Assembly: GCF_014202645.1 (NCBI RefSeq)
Contig: NZ_JACHHG010000012.1
Span: forward strand, 62,001-126,000
DNA: 64,000 nucleotides
DNA from: Deinobacterium chartae
Lineage (GTDB): Bacteria; Deinococcota; Deinococci; Deinococcales; Deinococcaceae
Reading direction: 5' to 3'
In this document: piece by piece, positions 32,564 through 42,463 of the stretch
How positions within the stretch are numbered: position 1 is the first letter of the stretch
Layout: each line of letters starts with the position of its first letter
Position numbers and translations under genes: made by a program
The notes under the pieces: generated by a model
The model's input: the letters and a program-made list of their open reading frames with translations, nothing else
Databases searched by the model: none
What the model was told of the DNA's origin: nothing

Positions 32564-33838
32564 TCACGGGTCCGCACCGTTTACTTCTCGTGGCTCCTCG
32601 CGGTAACGCTCGAACAGCAGCGCCGCGTTCAGGCCGCCGAAGGCAAAAGCGTTGGAGAGGGCCGCCTCCACCTGTTGCGGACGCGCGTGGTTGGCGACCA
32701 AGTCCACCCGGAAGTCCGGGTCCGGGTCCTCGAGGTTGATGCTGGGCGGCAAGACGCCCGAGTGCAGCGCCTGCACGGTGGCGATCGCCTCGATCGCTCC
32801 GGAGGCGCCCAGGCCGTGCCCGGTCATGCTCTTGGTGCTCGAGACGGCCAGCCGGGGCGCGTGTTCCCCGAACACCCGCTCGAGGGCCAGCACCTCGGCG
32901 CGGTCGCCCAGCGGGGTGCTGGTGCCGTGCGCGTTGACGTAGCCGACCTGATGGGGCTCGAGCCTCGCGTCGGCCAGGGCGCGCCGCATGGCCTGGCTGG
33001 CCCCGCGCCCTTCGGGGTGCGGCTCGGTGATGTGGTGCGCGTCGGTGGAACGCCCGAAGCCGCTCAGTTCGGCGTAGATGCGCGCGCCGCGTGCCCGGGC
33101 GTGCCCGAGTTCCTCGAGGATCAGGACCCCGGCTCCTTCGGCCAGCACAAAACCGTCGCGGCCCCGGTCGAAGGGGCGGCTGGCGCGGGTGGGGTCGTCG
33201 TTGCGGGTGGAGAGGGCCTTCATCACCCCGAAAGCGCCCAGGATCATGGGGGTCAGCAGCACGTCGGCGCCGCCGGTCAGCATCACGTCGGCTTCACCGT
33301 GCTGGATCATGCGCAGCGCCCCGCCGATCGCATCCGCTCCGGTGGTGCAGGCGGTGGCCGAGGCCGAACTGGGGCCCTGCAGGCCGTAGCGGATCGCCAC
33401 CCTCGAGGTGGCGGCGTTGGGCATCATCATCGGGATCAGAAAGGGGCTGACGCGGGTGTAGCCGCGCTCGAAGGCCACGCGCGCCTGCTGCTCGTAGGTT
33501 TCCATGCCGCCCACCGAACTGCCGATCAAAGCTCCTACGCGCTCGGGGTCCAGGGTGGCGGGGTCCAGATCGGCGTCTTGCAGCGCGAGTTCGGCGGCCA
33601 GCAGGGCCAGCTGGGCAAAGCGGTCGAGCCGCTTGCGTTCCTTGGGGTCGAGCGAGCTGAGGTCGGCGTCCACCTCGCCCGCGATGCGCACCGGAAAGTC
33701 CGAGGTGTCAAAGCGGGTGATGGGGCGGATGCCGCTTCGTCCCTCGAGTTGGGCGCGGTGAAAGACCTCGGCGCCCACTCCGATGGGGGTGACCGGACCG
33801 AGGCCGGTGATCACGACTCTGCGGGCATGTTCAGGCAT
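32564..33838 (-). CDS. fabF: Beta-ketoacyl-ACP synthase II
   Basis: 424 residues, full length. Catalytic triad: Cys164 in SATACTTGADAIG, His304 in VNAHGTSTPLGD, His341 in MTGHGLGASG, with Lys336 just before. It condenses malonyl-ACP with acyl-ACP in fatty acid elongation. ATG at 33838 with AAGGAG a few bases upstream; it overlaps the end of the tetR gene by 8 bases, so the two are one unit. It is not within a fab operon here (no acpP, fabD or fabH near), so it may be a specialised or regulated paralogue. Confidence 0.96.
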   Translation of the reverse strand: MPEHARRVVITGLGPVTPIGVGAEVFHRAQLEGRSGIRPITRFDTSDFPVRIAGEVDADLSSLDPKERKRLDRFAQLALLAAELALQDADLDPATLDPERVGALIGSSVGGMETYEQQARVAFERGYTRVSPFLIPMMMPNAATSRVAIRYGLQGPSSASATACTTGADAIGGALRMIQHGEADVMLTGGADVLLTPMILGAFGVMKALSTRNDDPTRASRPFDRGRDGFVLAEGAGVLILEELGHARARGARIYAELSGFGRSTDAHHITEPHPEGRGASQAMRRALADARLEPHQVGYVNAHGTSTPLGDRAEVLALERVFGEHAPRLAVSSTKSMTGHGLGASGAIEAIATVQALHSGVLPPSINLEDPDPDFRVDLVANHARPQQVEAALSNAFAFGGLNAALLFERYREEPREVNGADP

Positions 33839-34454
33839 AAGGCTCCTTGAGGGCAGGGGAGGGAGCGGGCAGCTCCAGATAGGTTCTGAGGTGGCGGACG
33901 GCGCGCTCGAGGTGAAGAGGATCGTCCTCGAGGCGCGCGAGCATGATGGCACCCTCGAGGGTGGCGATGATGACGCTGGCCGCCTCCTCGGGCTCGAGGG
34001 CCGTGCGCAGGTCGCCGCTTCGCTGCGCCTCGCGGATCAGGCGGGCGGTCAGGTCGTGCAGGCTGCCGACCGCTGCGCGCACGCGTGTGCGCAGCGCCGG
34101 GTGGGTGCCGTCGCTTTCGACCGCGGCGTTTATCAGCGGGCAGCCGCCCGGAACCGGCGGGTTGTGCAGGTAATCCCGGAACACCTCGAGCAGGGCGCTT
34201 AACCGGGAGCGCGGGTCGGGGTGTTCCTCGAGGGCGCGCCGCAGGCGGGCGCTGGCGCGTTCGGCGGCGTGGTCAAAGGCGGCCAGTCCCAGTTCCTCGC
34301 GGCTGGTGAAGTAGTTGTAGATGCCGCCCTTCTCGAGGCCCACCGCCGCACTGATCCTGGAAAACGGTGTGCCAAGGTAGCCGTGGCGGTTGAGCAGGTC
34401 GGCGGCCCGGTCGAGCAGTTGCCTGCGGGTGCGTTCTCCCTTCTTCAACCTCAT
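33831..34454 (-). CDS. TetR/AcrR-family regulator upstream of fabF
   Basis: 207 residues. HTH: LLDRAADLLNRHGYLGTPFSRISAAVGLEKGGIYNYFTSREEL. The C-terminal region contains NPPVPGGCPLINAAVESDGTHP, a Cys-bearing motif typical of the TetR group with a sensing Cys (YcdC/NemR-like). An operator-like GACC-N4-GGTC lies 8 bases before the start on the same strand, indicating autoregulation and control of fabF. Confidence 0.9.
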   Translation of the reverse strand: MRLKKGERTRRQLLDRAADLLNRHGYLGTPFSRISAAVGLEKGGIYNYFTSREELGLAAFDHAAERASARLRRALEEHPDPRSRLSALLEVFRDYLHNPPVPGGCPLINAAVESDGTHPALRTRVRAAVGSLHDLTARLIREAQRSGDLRTALEPEEAASVIIATLEGAIMLARLEDDPLHLERAVRHLRTYLELPAPSPALKEPYA

Positions 34455-34461
34455 CCTTTCC

Positions 34462-34473
34462 GACCGATTGGTC
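34462..34473. promoter_or_regulatory. Candidate TetR operator
   Basis: GACCGATTGGTC, arms GACC/GGTC around GATT, like the operators of NemR-type TetR regulators; immediately upstream of the tetR-fabF start. Confidence 0.65.
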
Positions 34474-34591
34474 TTTTTTGGACGCTACTCCTCCGGTGAC
34501 CCCGTGTCAATGCCCGCGTCTCGGAGGCGCACCGGCCACCCGCCCGAGTCGTCGGATGTTCAGCCCAGGCAGCACCCTCCATAATGGATGC

Positions 34592-35266
34592 GTGTTTGCG
34601 CTGCCCCCGTTTTCGCTCGACGCTGCCTCGGTCCAAGACAGTCTGAAGGTGCTCAACTTTCTGGGAATCTTCGCCTTCAGCCTCTCGGGGGCGCTGCTGG
34701 CCGTACGTCGCCGCCTGGACCTGTTCGGGGTGGTGGTGCTGGGCTGCGTGACCGCCGTGGGCGGCGGATCGATCCGCGACGCCCTCACCGGAACGGTGCC
34801 GCCCATCTACCTGCGCGACGAAACCTACCTGTGGGTGGCCATCATCGCTGCGTTGGTCGGTTTTGCCTTCGGAACGCGCCTCGAGCGTTTCGAGCGCACC
34901 CTTTCGCTGTTCGACACCCTGGGGCTGGCGCTGTTTGCGGTCTCGGGCGCCCTGGGCGGCTTGGCCCTGAACTTCGGACCCTTGGGCGTGATTTTTGTAG
35001 GCACGCTCTCGGGCGTGGGCGGCGGCATTCTGCGCGACGTGCTGGTCGGTGCCGTTCCCGAGGTGCTCTACCGCAATAACGAGGTGTACGCCACCGCCGC
35101 CGCCGCCGGGGCGCTGGTGGTGTACCTGCTGCACCCGCACCTGCCGTCGGGCTGGGTACAGCTCGCCGGGGTCAGCGTGGTGGTGCTGCTGCGCTGGCTG
35201 TCCAAGCGCGGTAAGCTGCGCATTCCGGTGCGCCGCCTGCGTGACGAGGGCGAAGAATCGCGCTAG
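34592..35266 (+). CDS. TRIC-channel (YicG/UPF0126) family membrane protein
   Basis: 224 residues, seven predicted helices in two repeats: VGGGSIRDALTG and VGGGILRDVLVG are the duplicated family signatures. Bacterial members of this family are related to trimeric intracellular cation channels. GTG at 34592 is chosen because CATAAT (34580-34585) ends 6 bases upstream, with TGTTCA 17 bases further; a longer frame starts at 34478. Divergent from tetR-fabF. Confidence 0.87.
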   Translation: MFALPPFSLDAASVQDSLKVLNFLGIFAFSLSGALLAVRRRLDLFGVVVLGCVTAVGGGSIRDALTGTVPPIYLRDETYLWVAIIAALVGFAFGTRLERFERTLSLFDTLGLALFAVSGALGGLALNFGPLGVIFVGTLSGVGGGILRDVLVGAVPEVLYRNNEVYATAAAAGALVVYLLHPHLPSGWVQLAGVSVVVLLRWLSKRGKLRIPVRRLRDEGEESR

Positions 35267-35290
35267 CCATCAGGCCAAGCGGGGCTTCCG

Positions 35291-35524
35291 TCAGTTGACG
35301 CCCAGCTTGGCCTTGAGGGCGCGCTCCAGCTCGCGGGCCGCCTCGAGGTTCATCTGCAACTGCTCGAGGTTACGGTTGCGGTAAGCGGTGGCCGCTCCCT
35401 GCTCGAAATGGTCGGCGCTCGCCAGGGCCACCTCGTTGCGGCCCATACGGGCGTACTTACGGGCGCGCTCGGCCGCTTCCTGGGCCTGGCGCATCAAGTC
35501 GTTCATGTCGGGCTTGTCGTTCAT
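35291..35524 (-). CDS. Hypothetical helical protein
   Basis: 77 residues, almost entirely charged alpha-helix (MRQAQEAAERARKYARMGR, ATAYRNRNLEQLQMNLEAA), predicted coiled coil; ends KAKLGVN. No family recognised. GGGGAG precedes ATG at 35524. It lies opposite to, and just upstream of, the peroxiredoxin gene. Confidence 0.6.
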   Translation of the reverse strand: MNDKPDMNDLMRQAQEAAERARKYARMGRNEVALASADHFEQGAATAYRNRNLEQLQMNLEAARELERALKAKLGVN

Positions 35525-35623
35525 CGGCTCCCCATTGTGCCCCACGCAGCGCGGGCGGTGTGTGGGGAGGGCTGCAGGGGTCATGTTAGACTGCGGGCGA
35601 TATTGTTCGAGGAGGTATTTCGC

Positions 35624-36082
35624 GTGTCCAACCTGGTCGGTCAGCCTGCCCCTGAATTCACGCTTCCCAGCTCGATGGGCGGTGAAGTGTCCCTGGCGGA
35701 TTTCCGGGGCAAACAGCACGTGGTGCTGGTGTTCTATCCGCTCGATTTCTCCTCGGTGTGCTCGATGCAGCTCCCCGAGTACAGCGGCATGCGCGAGGCC
35801 TTTGAGGAGCTGGATACCGCCGTGCTGGGCATCAACCGCGACTCGGTGTACACCCACAAGGCCTGGTCCGCCGAGTACGGCATCGAGATCCCGCTGCTGG
35901 CAGACATGACCTTTGAAGTGGCCCGCGCCTACGGCGTGCACCTCGAGGACAAGGGCATGAGCACCCGCGCGGTGTTCCTGATCGACAAGCAGGGCGTGGT
36001 GCGTTTTGCCTACCAGGAGAGCGCGCCGGGGCAGTTCACGCTGCACGCCGAGCAACTGCTGGAGAAAATCAAGGAGCTGTAA
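35624..36082 (+). CDS. Peroxiredoxin (AhpE-like, 1-Cys)
   Basis: 152 residues. GQPAPEFTLPSS, VLVFYPLDFSSVCSMQL (peroxidatic Cys46, the only Cys), DSVYTHKAW, STRAVFLIDKQGVVRF: the AhpC/TSA fold of the AhpE/Bcp group. With one Cys it must be reduced by another thiol (mycoredoxin or bacillithiol systems are candidates; compare the CPDC protein at 6464). GTG with GAGGAGGT 7 bases upstream. Confidence 0.92.
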   Translation: MSNLVGQPAPEFTLPSSMGGEVSLADFRGKQHVVLVFYPLDFSSVCSMQLPEYSGMREAFEELDTAVLGINRDSVYTHKAWSAEYGIEIPLLADMTFEVARAYGVHLEDKGMSTRAVFLIDKQGVVRFAYQESAPGQFTLHAEQLLEKIKEL

Positions 36083-36144
36083 CGCCGGATAAGCGCAAGG
36101 CGGGAGGAAGCCCAGGCTTCCTCCCGCCTTGCGCTTATCCGGCG
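36083..36144. terminator. 30-bp perfect hairpin between peroxiredoxin and minus-strand gene
   Basis: 36083-36112 pairs perfectly with 36115-36144; no T-run. The right arm contains the last codons and stop of the minus-strand gene. Confidence 0.8.
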
Positions 36145-36452
36145 CAGCCGATGCCGCGCAGTTCCCCGATGGCGCGCAGCGACAGGTACAGCACCGGGTA
36201 TACCGAGGCGGTCACCATCCCGATGCCAAAGCCTGCCAGCGCTCCGCCACGGCGAACACCCCAGGCGGTCAGTGCGATGCCGCCCGGGCCCAGCAGCAGG
36301 GGAGGGAGCAGCAGGTAGATGGTGCGGTGCAGGCAGGGGTCCGGGTTCAGGCTGCGGCTGAGCAGGTCAAACAGCCACGCGAAGGCCACGGCGGCCACAA
36401 AACCCGCAGCAAAGGTGAGGGCGGCTTGGCCGCCACGGGACGGTGCGCTCAT
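36135..36452 (-). CDS. Small membrane protein downstream of ddl
   Basis: 105 residues with about three hydrophobic helices ([57 protein letters not shown]). ATG at 36452 overlaps the ddl stop (ATGA), so it is co-translated with ddl. No family recognised; it may be an envelope accessory protein. Its end runs into a 30-bp hairpin. Confidence 0.65.
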   Translation of the reverse strand: MSAPSRGGQAALTFAAGFVAAVAFAWLFDLLSRSLNPDPCLHRTIYLLLPPLLLGPGGIALTAWGVRRGGALAGFGIGMVTASVYPVLYLSLRAIGELRGIGCAG

Positions 36453-37468
36453 CGTGCCTCGAGGGCCAGCTCGACCAGCCGGGCGACGAGTTCGCTGTAA
36501 CTGAGGCCGCTGGCTTCCCACAGCTTGGGGTACATCGAGGTGGTGGTGAAGCCGGGCATGGTGTTCAGCTCGTTGATGAACACCGTGCCCGAATCCTCGA
36601 GGTAAAAGAAGTCCACCCTTGCCAGACCGGCGCAGTCCAGGGCGCGGTAGGCCGTCAGGGCGTACTCGCGTACCTGCTCGGCGATCTCTGCGGGCACGCG
36701 GGCGGGAATGTGCATCTGTGCGCGGCCCTCGGTGTACTTCGTGTCGTAGTCGTAGAACTCGGCGTCAAAGCTCAGTTCGCCGACCACGCTGGCGCGCGGT
36801 GCGTCGTTGCCCAGGATGCCCACCTCGAGTTCGCGCGGCTTGCCCTGGGTCATGGCCTCGAGGATGACGCGGCGATCATACGAGAAGGCTAGATTCAGGG
36901 CGGCATCGAGTTCCCCGGGATGCCGCACCTTCGAAATCCCCACGCTGGAGCCCAGGTTGGCGGGCTTCACGAACAGCGGGTAACCCAATCCTTCGGCGCG
37001 TGCGCGCACCGCGTCGGGGGCCGCGCGCCATTCGCTGCGCAGGGCGGCGGCGTAGGGCACCTGCGGCAGACCGGCGGCGGCGAACACCTGCTTGGCCATG
37101 ATCTTGTCCATGGCGGCGGCACTTCCCAGTACCCCGCTGCCCACGAAGGGAATGCCGCCTAGGGTCAGCAGGCCCTGCACCGTACCGTCCTCGCCCATCG
37201 GGCCGTGCAGCAGCGGAAAGACCACGTCGAACTCGCCCGCCGAGGAGGCTCCGGCCAGCATCAGTTCGCCGCCGCTCTCGGCCGCTCCGGAACTCAGGGC
37301 CTGCAGGCTCTCGCCAGCGCCCAGCCAGCGGCCCTGTTTGCTGATCACCCGGGTGGTGATCTCGAACTGATCTTTGGGAAGCGCCTCGAGCACGCTCTTG
37401 GCGCTGTTGATGCTCACTTCGTGCTCTCCGGACTGTCCACCGGCAAGCAGCAGGATGCGGGTCTTCAT
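36449..37468 (-). CDS. ddl: D-alanine-D-alanine ligase
   Basis: 339 residues. ATP-grasp ligase: [18 protein letters not shown] (N-terminal signature), [53 protein letters not shown]. It makes the D-Ala-D-Ala dipeptide of peptidoglycan precursors in the cytoplasm; the presence of normal D-Ala-D-Ala rather than D-Ala-D-Lac is expected. GGAG lies 4 bases before ATG. Confidence 0.97.
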   Translation of the reverse strand: MKTRILLLAGGQSGEHEVSINSAKSVLEALPKDQFEITTRVISKQGRWLGAGESLQALSSGAAESGGELMLAGASSAGEFDVVFPLLHGPMGEDGTVQGLLTLGGIPFVGSGVLGSAAAMDKIMAKQVFAAAGLPQVPYAAALRSEWRAAPDAVRARAEGLGYPLFVKPANLGSSVGISKVRHPGELDAALNLAFSYDRRVILEAMTQGKPRELEVGILGNDAPRASVVGELSFDAEFYDYDTKYTEGRAQMHIPARVPAEIAEQVREYALTAYRALDCAGLARVDFFYLEDSGTVFINELNTMPGFTTTSMYPKLWEASGLSYSELVARLVELALEAR

Positions 37469-37512
37469 GCGCTCCAGTATGCCATCTGCAGGCTTGCTGT
37501 TTAGCCCGCGCG

Positions 37513-37542
37513 TTGCAGCGTCTGGACAGGTTTTGGTAGACT
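37513..37542 (+). promoter_or_regulatory. Probable promoter of the peptide-transport genes
   Basis: TTGCAG (37513-37518), 18-base spacer, TAGACT (37537-37542); about 60 bases of leader before the ATG at 37609. Confidence 0.5.
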
Positions 37543-37608
37543 CTCGCCAGACACGTATAAATATGTGAACTTCGCTTCGATTTTCCTCGAGGCGGATCAA
37601 GGAGGAAT

Positions 37609-39336
37609 ATGTTCAAGCGTGCCCTGGTCCTGTCCGGACTGATGCTTTCCGCCGCCGCTTTCGCCCAGGTCAAGAACCCTGGCACCTACCTGAGCGCAGG
37701 TGTGGGCGACTGGGCCACCTTCGACCCGGCCTACTGCTACGACCTGTTGTGCGGCGAAGTGCTGATGAACACCCTCGAGACCCTGGTCTTCTTCGATGGC
37801 ACCTCGACCAGCAAGTTCGTGCCCCTGCTGGCCGCCGAAGTGCCTACCAAGGCCAACGGCGGCATTTCGGCCGACGGTAAGACCTACACCTTCAAGCTCA
37901 GGAAGGGCCTGAAGTTCTCGGACGGCAGCCCGCTGACCGCGCAGGACGTGGAGTACAGCCTCGAGCGCCAGCTTGTGGCCTCGACCGATTCGGGCGCTTC
38001 GGTGCTGCTGGCCGAGCCGCTGCTGGGCACCACCGACCCGATCCGCAAGGGCGGCAAGATCGGTTACGACGCGATCGACAGGGCCATCGAGACCCGCGGC
38101 GATGACACCGTGATCTTCAAGTTGGCCAAGCCGTTTTCGCCCTTCCTGAGCGTACTCGCCACCCCGTACTTCGCGATTTACTCCAAGAACGACGCGGTCA
38201 AGGCGGGGGAGTGGAGCGGCACCGCACGTGACTGGGAGAAGTTCAACAACCTTCCCGACGCGGATTCGAAGTTCATCAAGCGCCCGCCGCTGGGCAGCGG
38301 TCCTTTCGTGCTCGAGCGCTACGACCAGGGCAAGAACGTGGTGCTGCGCCGCAACGGCAATTACTGGCGCGCCCCGGCCAAGCTCGAGCGCGTCATCTTG
38401 CAGCAGGTGCCCGATGAGACCACGCGCATCCAGTTGCTGCGCAACGGCGACGTGGACTCGGCCTCGGTAACCCGCCCGCAGCTCGAGACGGTGAGCAAGC
38501 TGCCGGGCATCCGCGTGGTGGACAACCTGCCCTCGCTGAGCCTCAACGGTGTCTTTATGAACCGCAGGATCGACGGCACCGGCACCAACTACCTGGGCAG
38601 CGGCAAGCTGGACGGCCGGGGCATTCCCAGCAACTTCTTCGCGGACAAGAACCTGCGCAAGGCCTTTGCCTACTCGTTTGACTACGGCACCTACCTGCGC
38701 GATGTGTTCCAGAACAAGGCGCGGCAGCAGAACGTTCCGATCATCTACGGTCTGCCGGCTCACAACTCCACCGCTCCCAAGTACCAGTTCAACAAGGCGG
38801 CGGCCGAACGCTACTTCAAGGCCGCCTGGGACGGCAAGGTCTGGGAGAACGGCTTTGTGCTGCCGGTGTTCTACAACACCGGTAACACCAACCGTCAGCG
38901 CGCCATGGAGATCTTCAAGCGCAACATCGAGTCGATCAACCCCAAGTTCAAGATCGAGGTGCGCGAGCTGCAGTTCTCACAGCTCTCGGCGCAGCGCCGC
39001 TCGGGGCAGGTCACCATGTGGGCGGGTAACTGGAGCGGCGATTACGCCGACCCGCACAACTTCATCTTCCCCTTCTATCACTCGCAGGGTACTTTTGGCA
39101 GCCAGCAGCGCTTCAAGAATGACCGACTCGACGAGTTGATCGAGCGGGCGGCCGCCGAGACCGAGCTCAAGGCCCGTACGCAGCTGTACAACCAGATCCA
39201 GCGGATCGGTTTCGACGAGGTGGTCGGAATTCCGCTGTACCAGGACGTGGGCTATGTTGCCATGCGCGACTGGGTCAAGGGGCGCGTGCTCAACCCGGTC
39301 TTCGCAGGCGACTACTACTACACCATCTCTAAGTAA
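37609..39336 (+). CDS. Oligopeptide-type ABC substrate-binding protein (copy 1)
   Basis: 575 residues of the SBP_bac_5 family with a type I signal peptide (cleavage after AAAFAQ), not a lipoprotein. Family motifs: LSADGKTY-like [47 protein letters not shown] end. A Cys pair in [12 protein letters not shown] probably forms a disulfide. AAGGAGG lies 4 bases before ATG. It binds peptides or similar solutes outside the membrane and hands them to the permeases at 41447-43338. It is a close paralogue of the next gene. Confidence 0.93.
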   Translation: MFKRALVLSGLMLSAAAFAQVKNPGTYLSAGVGDWATFDPAYCYDLLCGEVLMNTLETLVFFDGTSTSKFVPLLAAEVPTKANGGISADGKTYTFKLRKGLKFSDGSPLTAQDVEYSLERQLVASTDSGASVLLAEPLLGTTDPIRKGGKIGYDAIDRAIETRGDDTVIFKLAKPFSPFLSVLATPYFAIYSKNDAVKAGEWSGTARDWEKFNNLPDADSKFIKRPPLGSGPFVLERYDQGKNVVLRRNGNYWRAPAKLERVILQQVPDETTRIQLLRNGDVDSASVTRPQLETVSKLPGIRVVDNLPSLSLNGVFMNRRIDGTGTNYLGSGKLDGRGIPSNFFADKNLRKAFAYSFDYGTYLRDVFQNKARQQNVPIIYGLPAHNSTAPKYQFNKAAAERYFKAAWDGKVWENGFVLPVFYNTGNTNRQRAMEIFKRNIESINPKFKIEVRELQFSQLSAQRRSGQVTMWAGNWSGDYADPHNFIFPFYHSQGTFGSQQRFKNDRLDELIERAAAETELKARTQLYNQIQRIGFDEVVGIPLYQDVGYVAMRDWVKGRVLNPVFAGDYYYTISK

Positions 39337-39390
39337 GCTGTATCGGACCCTGGGGTCGCTCACACAGACTGAATATTTCCTGAAATAGGG

Positions 39391-39433
39391 AAAACCCCGA
39401 TGAGACGTAAAGCGCGTCCCATCGGGGGTTTGT
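39391..39433 (+). terminator. Hairpin between the two binding-protein genes
   Basis: AAACCCCGATG pairs with CATCGGGGG and flanking bases, then GTTTGTG; imperfect stem of about 15 bp. Confidence 0.6.
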
Positions 39434-39596
39434 GCATATTTATCAGGGTCTCAGGCTGAACTGTGACTTAACTCACCTGGATAAGTGTTTGGGATTCTGT
39501 TAAGCTATGACCGGCAAAACAATCTAGCGCGCCCCTAAGGGCGCGATCGCCGTATACATGGTCTGTGGCCGTGTGGCGGATTTAGGAGAGACAAGT

Positions 39597-41339
39597 ATGA
39601 AGCGTAAACTTTTGATGGCTGGCTTACTGCTGGGCATGGGCGCCGCTTCGGCGCAGATGAAAAACCCCGATACTCTGGTGACCCTCACCTTCGGCGACTG
39701 GGGTACCGGCTTCGATCCGGCGTACTGCTACGACAGCGCCTGCGGTAACGTCCTCGAGAACACCCTCGAGACGCTGTTCGGCCTGCAGGGCACCAGCGCT
39801 TCGAAGATCGAGCCCCTGCTGGCCGCCGAGATTCCCACCAAGGCCAACGGCGGCATCTCGGCCGACGGCAAGACCTACACGGTCAAGCTGCGCAAGAACG
39901 CGCGCTTCTCGGACGGCACCCCGGTCACCGCGCAGGACGTGGAGTACAGCCTCGAGCGCATGATGGTGTACTCGACCGACGTGGGCCCCGCCGGTCTGCT
40001 GCTCGAGCCGCTGCTGGGCAGCGCCGACCTGATCCGCAAGGGCGGCAAGGTCGGTTACGACGCGATCGACAAGGCCGTCGAGACCCGCGGCAACGACACC
40101 GTGGTCTTCAAGCTGGCCAAGCCCTTCGGCCCCTTCCTGAACGTGCTGGCCTTCTACGGCGCCAGCGTCTACTCCAAGAACGCGGCCGTCAAGGCCGGCG
40201 ACTGGAGCGGCACTGCCCGCGACTGGGAGAAGTTCAACAATGCCGCCGAGGGCAGCAGCGCTTTCGCCAAGACCGGTATGGTGGGCAGTGGTCCCTTCAC
40301 CATCGAGCGCTACGACGTGGGCAAGAACGTGGTCCTGAAGCGCAACGACCGTTACTGGCGCCCCGTGGCCAAGCTGAACCGCGTGATCATCCAGTCGGTG
40401 GCCGACGAGACCACCCGCATCCAGATGCTGCGCAGCGGTGACGCCGACATGGCCAACCAGAACGCCATCTCCAACCCGCAACTGGCCACCGTTGAGAAGA
40501 TCCCCGGCGTCAAGGTCAGCAAGGTGCCGATCCTGAGCCTGGTGGGTATGTTCTTGACCCACAAGATCGACGGCACCGGTACCAACTACCTGGGCAGCGG
40601 CAAGCTGGACGGCAAGGGCATCCCCAGCGACTTCTTCTCGGACAAGAACGTCCGTAAGGCCTTTGCCTACTCCTTCGACTACAACACCATGGTCAAGGAC
40701 GTGCTCGCCGGCATCGGCAGCCAGCAGAACACCGTGCTGGTCAAGGGCCTGACCGGTTACAACGCCGCGGCTCCCAAGTACAAGTTCGACAAGGCGCTGG
40801 CGACCAAGTACTTCCAGGCCGCCTGGGGCGGTAAGGTCTGGGAGAACGGCTTTACGCTCCCGGTGTTCTTCAACTCGGGCAACACCACCCGTCAGCGTGC
40901 GCTCGAGATTCTCAAGCGCAACATCGAGTCGATCAACCCCAAGTTCAAGATCGAGGTGCGCGAGCTGCAGTTCTCGCAGATCCTCTCGCAGTCCGCAGCC
41001 CACAAGATGACCGTGTGGCTCGGTGGCTGGGGCGCTGACTTCGCGGACACCCACTCGTTCGCCCAGCCCTTCTTGCACTCTGCCGGCAACTACCCGCAGA
41101 ACATGAACTACAAGAACGCCCAGCTGGACAAGCTGATCGACCAGGCCGTGGCCGAGAGCAACCCCGCTGCGCGCACCAAGATCTACACTCAGATCGCCCG
41201 CCTCGGCTTCGAGGAAGTGCCGCTGATTCCGATCTACCAGGCCATGGGCACCTACGTGCACAACGGCTGGGTCAAGGGTCGTCAGCTCAACCCGATGTAC
41301 TCGAGCGACTACTACTACACGATTTCCAAATCCAACTAA
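39597..41339 (+). CDS. Oligopeptide-type ABC substrate-binding protein (copy 2)
   Basis: 580 residues, same family and layout as the preceding gene: signal peptide ending GAASAQ, the Cys pair in [45 protein letters not shown], and the same C-terminal motif [11 protein letters not shown]. The two proteins share most residues in conserved blocks, so this is a tandem duplication with divergence, likely giving different ligand ranges for one permease. TAGGAGAG precedes ATG at 39597 by 6 bases. Confidence 0.93.
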   Translation: MKRKLLMAGLLLGMGAASAQMKNPDTLVTLTFGDWGTGFDPAYCYDSACGNVLENTLETLFGLQGTSASKIEPLLAAEIPTKANGGISADGKTYTVKLRKNARFSDGTPVTAQDVEYSLERMMVYSTDVGPAGLLLEPLLGSADLIRKGGKVGYDAIDKAVETRGNDTVVFKLAKPFGPFLNVLAFYGASVYSKNAAVKAGDWSGTARDWEKFNNAAEGSSAFAKTGMVGSGPFTIERYDVGKNVVLKRNDRYWRPVAKLNRVIIQSVADETTRIQMLRSGDADMANQNAISNPQLATVEKIPGVKVSKVPILSLVGMFLTHKIDGTGTNYLGSGKLDGKGIPSDFFSDKNVRKAFAYSFDYNTMVKDVLAGIGSQQNTVLVKGLTGYNAAAPKYKFDKALATKYFQAAWGGKVWENGFTLPVFFNSGNTTRQRALEILKRNIESINPKFKIEVRELQFSQILSQSAAHKMTVWLGGWGADFADTHSFAQPFLHSAGNYPQNMNYKNAQLDKLIDQAVAESNPAARTKIYTQIARLGFEEVPLIPIYQAMGTYVHNGWVKGRQLNPMYSSDYYYTISKSN

Positions 41340-41371
41340 GCACGGTATAGTAATTAACTGTGTAGCAATAC

Positions 41372-41403
41372 GCCGAGTAGCGGACCCAAGTCCGCTACTC
41401 GGC
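41372..41403 (+). terminator. Strong hairpin between binding-protein and permease genes
   Basis: Perfect 13-bp stem 41372-41384 with 41391-41403, 6-base loop, no T-run. Such a hairpin in ABC operons usually protects the upstream message or lowers permease expression. Confidence 0.65.
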
Positions 41404-41446
41404 CCTACTCGGTCAGGGGCATACGTCTGACGAGTTGGAGGTGGAT

Positions 41447-42463
41447 GTGTTCAATTTCATTGTCCGGCGGTTGTTGCAGCTTCCGCTGGTACTTTTCGGG
41501 GTATCGATCCTGATCTTTGCCCTGACGCAGCTGCTTTCACCCGAGGTGCGTGCCGTCGCATACATCCGCAACGAGAAGCAGATCAACCAGCTGCCCGAGA
41601 TCGTGCGGCAGTACGGACTGGACAAGGACATCTTCACGCAGTACGGAATCTGGCTCAGCAACGTGCTTCAGGGCAACCTCGGCTGGTCGACGGCAGCGCG
41701 CCGTCCGGTAGCCGAAGCCCTGGCTGCGGCCCTGCCCGCCACCATCGAACTGGCTGTGGCGGCCCTGATTCCCATCGTGCTGTTTGGAGTGTTCTTCGGC
41801 GTGTGGGCCGGTGTGAACCGCAACAAGTGGCAGGACCAGGTCAGCCGCGTGTTCTCGATCTTCTTCTACTCGCTGCCCTCGTTCGTGGTCGGCATCACCC
41901 TGCTGGCGGTGTTCTACGGCAACCTGCAGTGGTTCGAGCCTGGCCGCATCAACACCATTCTCAGCCTGACCCAGGGGCTGCCCTCGGTCGACGGCTTTCT
42001 GGTGACCCGTGCGCTGTTCACCGGCAACTGGGAGCTGCTCACCGACTTGCTCAAGCACCTGGTGCTGCCGGTGGCCACGCTGACCATCGTGTCTTCGGCC
42101 GGACTGATGCGCGTGGTGCGCTCGAACGTGGTTGACCAGATCAACCAGGACTACGTGCGCACCGCGCGCGCCAAGGGCCTCGCGCCGCGCACCGTGACCT
42201 ACAAGCACGCGCTGCGTAACGCGCTGATCCCGGTCGTGACCATGGTCGGAACCATTCTGTACGGGCTGCTGGGTGGCGTCGCCATCACCGAGACCGTGTT
42301 CAACTACCCGGGCATCGGCGCTTTCGCTGCTCAGGCAGCCATCATCGTCGACATCCCCGGTGTGCTCGGTTTCGCGCTGTTCGCAGCCTTCGCCGTCACC
42401 CTCATCAACCTGGTGGTCGACCTGCTCTACGGCGTGATCGATCCGCGCATCCGGTACGACTGA
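41447..42463 (+). CDS. ABC peptide transporter permease (DppB-like)
   Basis: 338 residues, about six helices. N-terminal FIVRRLLQLPLVLFGVSILIFALTQL in two parts is the typical DppB/OppB start; the conserved EAA loop reads DYVRTARAKGLAPRTV. GTG at 41447 is chosen because GGAGGTG lies just upstream; TTG at 41435 and GTG at 41441 are alternatives. With the next gene it forms the membrane channel; no ATPase is in the window. Confidence 0.93.
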   Translation: MFNFIVRRLLQLPLVLFGVSILIFALTQLLSPEVRAVAYIRNEKQINQLPEIVRQYGLDKDIFTQYGIWLSNVLQGNLGWSTAARRPVAEALAAALPATIELAVAALIPIVLFGVFFGVWAGVNRNKWQDQVSRVFSIFFYSLPSFVVGITLLAVFYGNLQWFEPGRINTILSLTQGLPSVDGFLVTRALFTGNWELLTDLLKHLVLPVATLTIVSSAGLMRVVRSNVVDQINQDYVRTARAKGLAPRTVTYKHALRNALIPVVTMVGTILYGLLGGVAITETVFNYPGIGAFAAQAAIIVDIPGVLGFALFAAFAVTLINLVVDLLYGVIDPRIRYD

